A stretch of 9,027 nucleotides of DNA from positions 5,288-14,314 of the forward strand of contig JAFNGF010000172.1 of the NCBI GenBank assembly GCA_017885385.1. The letters run 5' to 3'. How positions within the stretch are numbered: position 1 is the first letter of the stretch; each line of letters starts with the position of its first letter. A model generated the notes under the pieces. The model searched no databases, was not told the DNA's origin, and saw only the letters and a list, made by a program, of their open reading frames with translations. This DNA comes from Planctomycetota bacterium. GTDB taxonomy: Bacteria; Planctomycetota; Phycisphaerae; Sedimentisphaerales; Anaerobacaceae. Shown here one piece after another: positions 6,281-9,027 of the stretch. A program made the translations under genes and the position numbers.

Positions 6281-6336
6281 AATATTGACTATTGATAATG
6301 GGCAAAGAGTCAATCGAAAATAGTAAATAGTCAATA
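6281..6336. repeat. Heptamer tract with head-to-head halves before metXW
   Basis: The left half has ATTGACT-type units and the right half their complements (AGTCAAT). TATTGACTATT (6283-6293) and AATAGTCAATA (6326-6336) form a perfect 11-bp stem with a 32-nt loop. The stem ends 3 nt before the metXW start codon, where no Shine-Dalgarno sequence is visible. A hairpin here could limit ribosome access. Confidence 0.75.
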
Positions 6337-6339
6337 CTT

Positions 6340-8217
6340 ATGCCAGAGATTGGAGAAAATGCCTGCTCCGCCGACTCGTCCTGCGGACCGAAGCGCTGCT
6401 TCACAGAGCAGGAAGCGGCTGCCAAGGCTGGATCGGTTGGTATTGTCCAGACAAGGATGCTCCGGCTGGTGGAGCCGGAGCAGCCTTTGGAGCTGGAGTG
6501 CGGCAAGAAATTGACTCCGATTGACGTTGCCTACGAGACCTACGGCCGGCTGAACGAGGCGGGGGATAACGCCGTTTTGATTTGTCACGCCCTCAGCGGC
6601 AACGCGCATGTAGCCGGCTACAATAGTCCTGACGACAGAAAGCCCGGCTGGTGGGACAATATGGTCGGGCCAGGCAAAGGCATCGACACAAACAAATACT
6701 TCGTTATCTGCTCTAATTTTCTGGGCGGCTGCGGCGGAACTACCGGGCCATCTTCGATAAATCCTGTAACCGGCAAGCCGTACGGCCTGGATTTTCCCAT
6801 AATAACCGTCTCCGACATGGTCAAGGTCCAAAAGCTGCTGCTCGACAGGCTGGGGATAAAGAATCTTTTAGCGGTAATTGGCGGCTCCATCGGCGGGATG
6901 CAAGTTTTACAGTGGGCAATCGAGTACCCGGATTTTGTTAGGGCTGCAATGCCAATTGCCACGACTGCGCATTTGGCAGCGCAGGCGATAGCATTTGATG
7001 CGGTAGGGCGAAATGCGATACTGGCGGACGGCAATTTTGGGGCTGGGCAATACAGCAGCCGGGAACAAGGGCCGGATAGAGGTCTGGCCATTGCGCGGAT
7101 GATCGGCCACATAACGTATCTATCCGAGCAGGGCATGCGGCAGAAATTCGGGCGGAAGCTTCGAAACGGCGACCAATATAGCTACGACTTCAACTCGGAA
7201 TTCGCCGTCGAGACATATCTGGACCATAAAGGACAAACGTTCGTCGAGAGATTCGACGCCGACAGTTACCTTTACATAACAAAGGCCGCCGACTATTTCG
7301 ACCTCCAAAAGGACTATGGCTCGCTAATCGAGGCCTTTGCAAACGTCAAGTCCAGATTCCTTGTAATTAGTTTCAGCAGCGACTGGCTTTTTACGCCCGC
7401 GCAATCCAAAGCGATGGTTGAAGCCCTTGCCGGCAATAGGAAGGACGTAAGTTACTGCTGCCTTGAGTCGCCTTACGGACACGATGCGTTTTTGTTGGAG
7501 CCGGAGGTGCTCGGCAGGTTCATTTGCTGCTTCTTGCAGGCTACCTACCGCCCGGCAGGCGAGCAGCCGCCGTGCTCATGTTACGCACGAAGTATGCGCA
7601 AGCTCAGCAGGTTCGAGCAGGCGCACAGGACGCGTGCGGATTACGAGCTGATAGAATCTCTCATTGAGCCGAACAGCACGGTGCTCGACGTCGGCTGCGG
7701 TGACGGGGAGCTGCTGGCTAATCTTGTGCACGATAGGGGCATAAAGGGCGAGGGCATTGAGCTTGACCAGGAGCTTGTGCTGGATTGTGTCTGCCGCCGG
7801 CTGCCGATTATTCAGCAGGATGCCGAGCAGGGGCTGGGATATTACGGCGACAAGAGCTTCGACTATGTAATCCTGTCACAAACAGTCCAGACGATACAAA
7901 ATCCCGAAAAGGTTCTTAAAGAGCTTCTGCGAGTGGGCAAAAAAGTGATTGTGAGCTTTCCGAACTTTGCTTACTGGCGGTGCCGGGCACAGTTGTTGTT
8001 CCGCGGCGCGGCGCCGATAACCAGGCAGCTGCCTTTCGAGTGGCATGATTCGCCGAATATACATTGCCTGTCGATAAAAGATTTTGATGAATTTTGCAAA
8101 AGGCTGGGCGTGAAAGTGGAAAAGAAAATCCCGTTGGTCAAAACCAGCCTTAGCCCGGTAAGATTTGCTCCTAATTTGTTTGCCGAGCAGGTAATATACG
8201 TAACCAGCAAGGAGTGA
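6340..8217 (+). CDS. metX-metW: MetX-MetW fusion: homoserine O-acyltransferase plus MetW methyltransferase-fold protein
   Basis: A 625-residue cytoplasmic protein with two complete domains. Residues about 32-400 are MetX, an alpha/beta hydrolase that transfers an acyl group (acetyl, or succinyl in some lineages) to homoserine, the committed step of methionine synthesis. Seen motifs: SVGIV, YETYGRLN, GGCGGTTGPSSINPVTGKPYG, nucleophile Ser183 in GGSIGG, Asp348 in SSDWLF, His381 in YGHDAF. Residues about 418-625 are MetW, with the SAM-type glycine motif VLDVGCGDG (448-456), FDYVILSQTVQ and SFPNFAYW. MetW is usually a separate gene next to metX and is thought to support MetX function. A Met at 419 could have been the old MetW start. 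ATG 6340 is kept because SVGIV is conserved upstream of the next Met (40); no ribosome site is visible. A nikR-like gene follows 26 nt later. Confidence 0.92.
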   Translation: MPEIGENACSADSSCGPKRCFTEQEAAAKAGSVGIVQTRMLRLVEPEQPLELECGKKLTPIDVAYETYGRLNEAGDNAVLICHALSGNAHVAGYNSPDDRKPGWWDNMVGPGKGIDTNKYFVICSNFLGGCGGTTGPSSINPVTGKPYGLDFPIITVSDMVKVQKLLLDRLGIKNLLAVIGGSIGGMQVLQWAIEYPDFVRAAMPIATTAHLAAQAIAFDAVGRNAILADGNFGAGQYSSREQGPDRGLAIARMIGHITYLSEQGMRQKFGRKLRNGDQYSYDFNSEFAVETYLDHKGQTFVERFDADSYLYITKAADYFDLQKDYGSLIEAFANVKSRFLVISFSSDWLFTPAQSKAMVEALAGNRKDVSYCCLESPYGHDAFLLEPEVLGRFICCFLQATYRPAGEQPPCSCYARSMRKLSRFEQAHRTRADYELIESLIEPNSTVLDVGCGDGELLANLVHDRGIKGEGIELDQELVLDCVCRRLPIIQQDAEQGLGYYGDKSFDYVILSQTVQTIQNPEKVLKELLRVGKKVIVSFPNFAYWRCRAQLLFRGAAPITRQLPFEWHDSPNIHCLSIKDFDEFCKRLGVKVEKKIPLVKTSLSPVRFAPNLFAEQVIYVTSKE

Positions 8218-8232
8218 AACTGTGCCTTATCG

Positions 8233-8236
8233 AGGG
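8233..8236 (+). promoter_or_regulatory. Ribosome-binding site that sets the nikR start
   Basis: AGGG within GAGGGA lies 7 nt before ATG 8244. The alternative GTG at 8214 would overlap the metXW stop as GTGA, but AAGGAG there touches the codon, and NikR proteins start close to the ribbon-helix-helix. Confidence 0.6.
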
Positions 8237-8243
8237 AAAAGCG

Positions 8244-8681
8244 ATGGGTCAGCTTGAACGAATAGGTGTGTCGCTGGATAAGAATCTGCTTTTGATGTTT
8301 GATACGCTCATATCCAAGCAGGGCTATCAAAGCCGCTCTGAAGCCATCCGCAATTTGATACGCCAGCAGTTGAGCCAGCGGCGTCTGAGTGACCCGAAAA
8401 CCAAGGCCGTCGCCGCGGTATTTATGGTTTACGACCATCACGCGACAAAACTGTCGGACAGGCTGATAGACCTGCAACATTGTGTTCCCGCCAAGCGGGG
8501 TCCCTCGCATCTTTTGCAGGTGATTTCCTCTTTGCATGTTCATTTGAATGAGCACGATTGTCTGGAGGTGGTTGTGCTTCGAGGCCGAGTCAGCGAAATC
8601 AACAGTATGGCCGAAAACATATTGAGTCTAAAGGGCGTAAAGCTCGGGCGGATTAATCTGCTCGCAACGGAGCCGGCCTAA
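8244..8681 (+). CDS. nikR: NikR-family nickel-type ribbon-helix-helix regulator with an 8-residue insertion
   Basis: A 145-residue protein. Residues about 4-48 are the ribbon-helix-helix DNA-binding domain (ERIGVSLDKNLLLMFD, then GYQSRSEAIRNLIRQ). The rest is the ACT-like metal domain. Ligands corresponding to E. coli NikR His76, His87, His89 and Cys95 are His79, His98, His100 (LHVH) and Cys106 (HDCLE), so high-affinity Ni(II) binding is plausible. The spacing from the first His to LHVH is 19 residues instead of 11. The extra eight residues, within CVPAKRGPS (80-88), are encoded by a palindromic repeat also found at 3727-3746. That loop is flexible in NikR structures, which may explain tolerance. 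NikR usually represses nickel import; no nickel genes are visible here, and the gene follows metXW by 26 nt, probably in one operon. Confidence 0.88.
   Translation: MGQLERIGVSLDKNLLLMFDTLISKQGYQSRSEAIRNLIRQQLSQRRLSDPKTKAVAAVFMVYDHHATKLSDRLIDLQHCVPAKRGPSHLLQVISSLHVHLNEHDCLEVVVLRGRVSEINSMAENILSLKGVKLGRINLLATEPA
8485..8504 (+). repeat. 20-bp palindrome-rich repeat inside nikR, copy 2
   Basis: TTCCCGCCAAGCGGGGTCCC differs at one base from the minus-strand sequence of 3727-3746. It lies in the part of the gene that has no counterpart in E. coli NikR and leaves the frame open. Confidence 0.85.
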
Positions 8682-8696
8682 CAACCGGCAGAGAAA

Positions 8697-8738
8697 ATTG
8701 ACGATTGACGATTGACAATTGACGATTGAAAACTGAAA
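8697..8738. repeat. Heptamer tract upstream of tRNA-Val
   Basis: Six 7-nt units in register: ATTGACG three times, ATTGACA, ATTGAAA and ACTGAAA. It lies between the nikR stop and the tRNA, 20 nt before the latter. Confidence 0.85.
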
Positions 8739-8740
8739 AT
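8712..8740 (+). promoter_or_regulatory. Candidate tRNA-Val promoter embedded in the heptamer tract
   Basis: A consensus TTGACA (8712-8717) is followed, after 17 nt, by GAAAAT (8735-8740, four of six matches). The spacing to the tRNA 5' end at 8759 suits a short leader. Confidence 0.3.
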
Positions 8741-8758
8741 TACATCCGGTATGGTATC

Positions 8759-8832
8759 GGGCGATTAGCTCAGTTGGCTAGAGCGCACGGATCACACCCG
8801 TGAGGTCACAGGTCCGAATCCTGTATCGCCCA
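8759..8832 (+). tRNA. tRNA-Val (anticodon CAC)
   Basis: A complete cloverleaf of 74 nt: acceptor GGGCGAT/ATCGCCC, D arm GCTC/GAGC with the GG pair in the loop, anticodon stem CACGG/CCGTG, loop ATCACAC with anticodon CAC at 8793-8795, and T stem ACAGG/CCTGT. The tRNA reads GTG valine codons. The discriminator base is A and no CCA is encoded. The T loop reads TCCGAAT, so position 55 is C where nearly all tRNAs have U (pseudouridine). Confidence 0.95.
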
Positions 8833-8847
8833 ATTATATGTAGAATC

Positions 8848-8900
<53 letters not shown>

Positions 8901-9027
8901 TTTTGTAAGTATTGTAGCGAAAGTGGCTTATACTTGTCAAATAAGAACTTATGTTGCTGACGGAAGCGTGACCGAAGCGTAACAGTAGCTCAGACGAGCG
9001 TAGTTGTTGCGCATTTTGTTGCGCACC
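8901..9027. other. Gene-free right edge with two short direct-repeat pairs
   Basis: GACGGAAGCGT (8959-8969) and GACCGAAGCGT (8970-8980) are adjacent 11-nt near-copies. TTGTTGCGCA occurs at 9004-9013 and 9016-9025. No credible gene is visible; an integrase gene could lie beyond the edge but is not shown here. Confidence 0.4.

Noticed and set aside
7971..8555. 194-codon minus-strand open frame
   Set aside because: It is the shadow of the MetW domain and nikR, both strongly supported on the plus strand.

Overview
The window looks like chromosomal DNA of an environmental bacterium. I lean towards a Phycisphaerae-like Planctomycetota relative. This is an inference from three things: a Tat-exported oxidoreductase beside a polysaccharide-lyase-like gene, a MetX-MetW fusion, and intergenic DNA crowded with short repeats. 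No marker gene settles the taxonomy. All protein genes read on the plus strand.

Layout. A 5'-truncated heparinase II/III-like gene (3-1649) is followed by a non-coding stretch with 7- and 8-nt periodic repeats. Next come a twin-arginine-exported aldo/keto reductase (1971-2942) and, 13 nt later, a short Rrf2-type regulator (2956-3300), probably one operon. A 460-nt gap with palindromic repeats leads to a basic, coiled-coil plus GAF-like protein (3764-4495). From 4496 to 5326 the DNA is a mosaic of at least three repeat families with no gene. An unrecognised four-helix membrane protein follows (5327-6067). After it sits an intact MITE-like element (6085-6272) with perfect 14-bp terminal inverted repeats and an 8-bp target duplication. 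Then come a fused homoserine O-acetyltransferase/MetW gene (6340-8217), a NikR-family metalloregulator (8244-8681), tRNA-Val(CAC) (8759-8832) and, on the minus strand, a tRNA-Arg(UCU) 3' remnant lacking a D arm (8848-8900), which may be an integration scar.

How it fits together. Methionine synthesis is the one clear pathway: MetX activates homoserine, MetW is its partner, and a nickel-type regulator is cotranscribed or nearly so. The AKR/Rrf2 pair suggests a redox-related unit, and the lyase-like gene suggests use of acidic polysaccharides.

The most unusual content is repeat biology. Degenerate heptamer tracts lie directly upstream of several genes. A MITE with IS66-like ends has landed inside one such tract and split it cleanly. 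Intergenic-type repeats also appear inside three protein genes: the AKR C-terminus, the GAF protein, and a 24-nt insertion between metal ligands of NikR.
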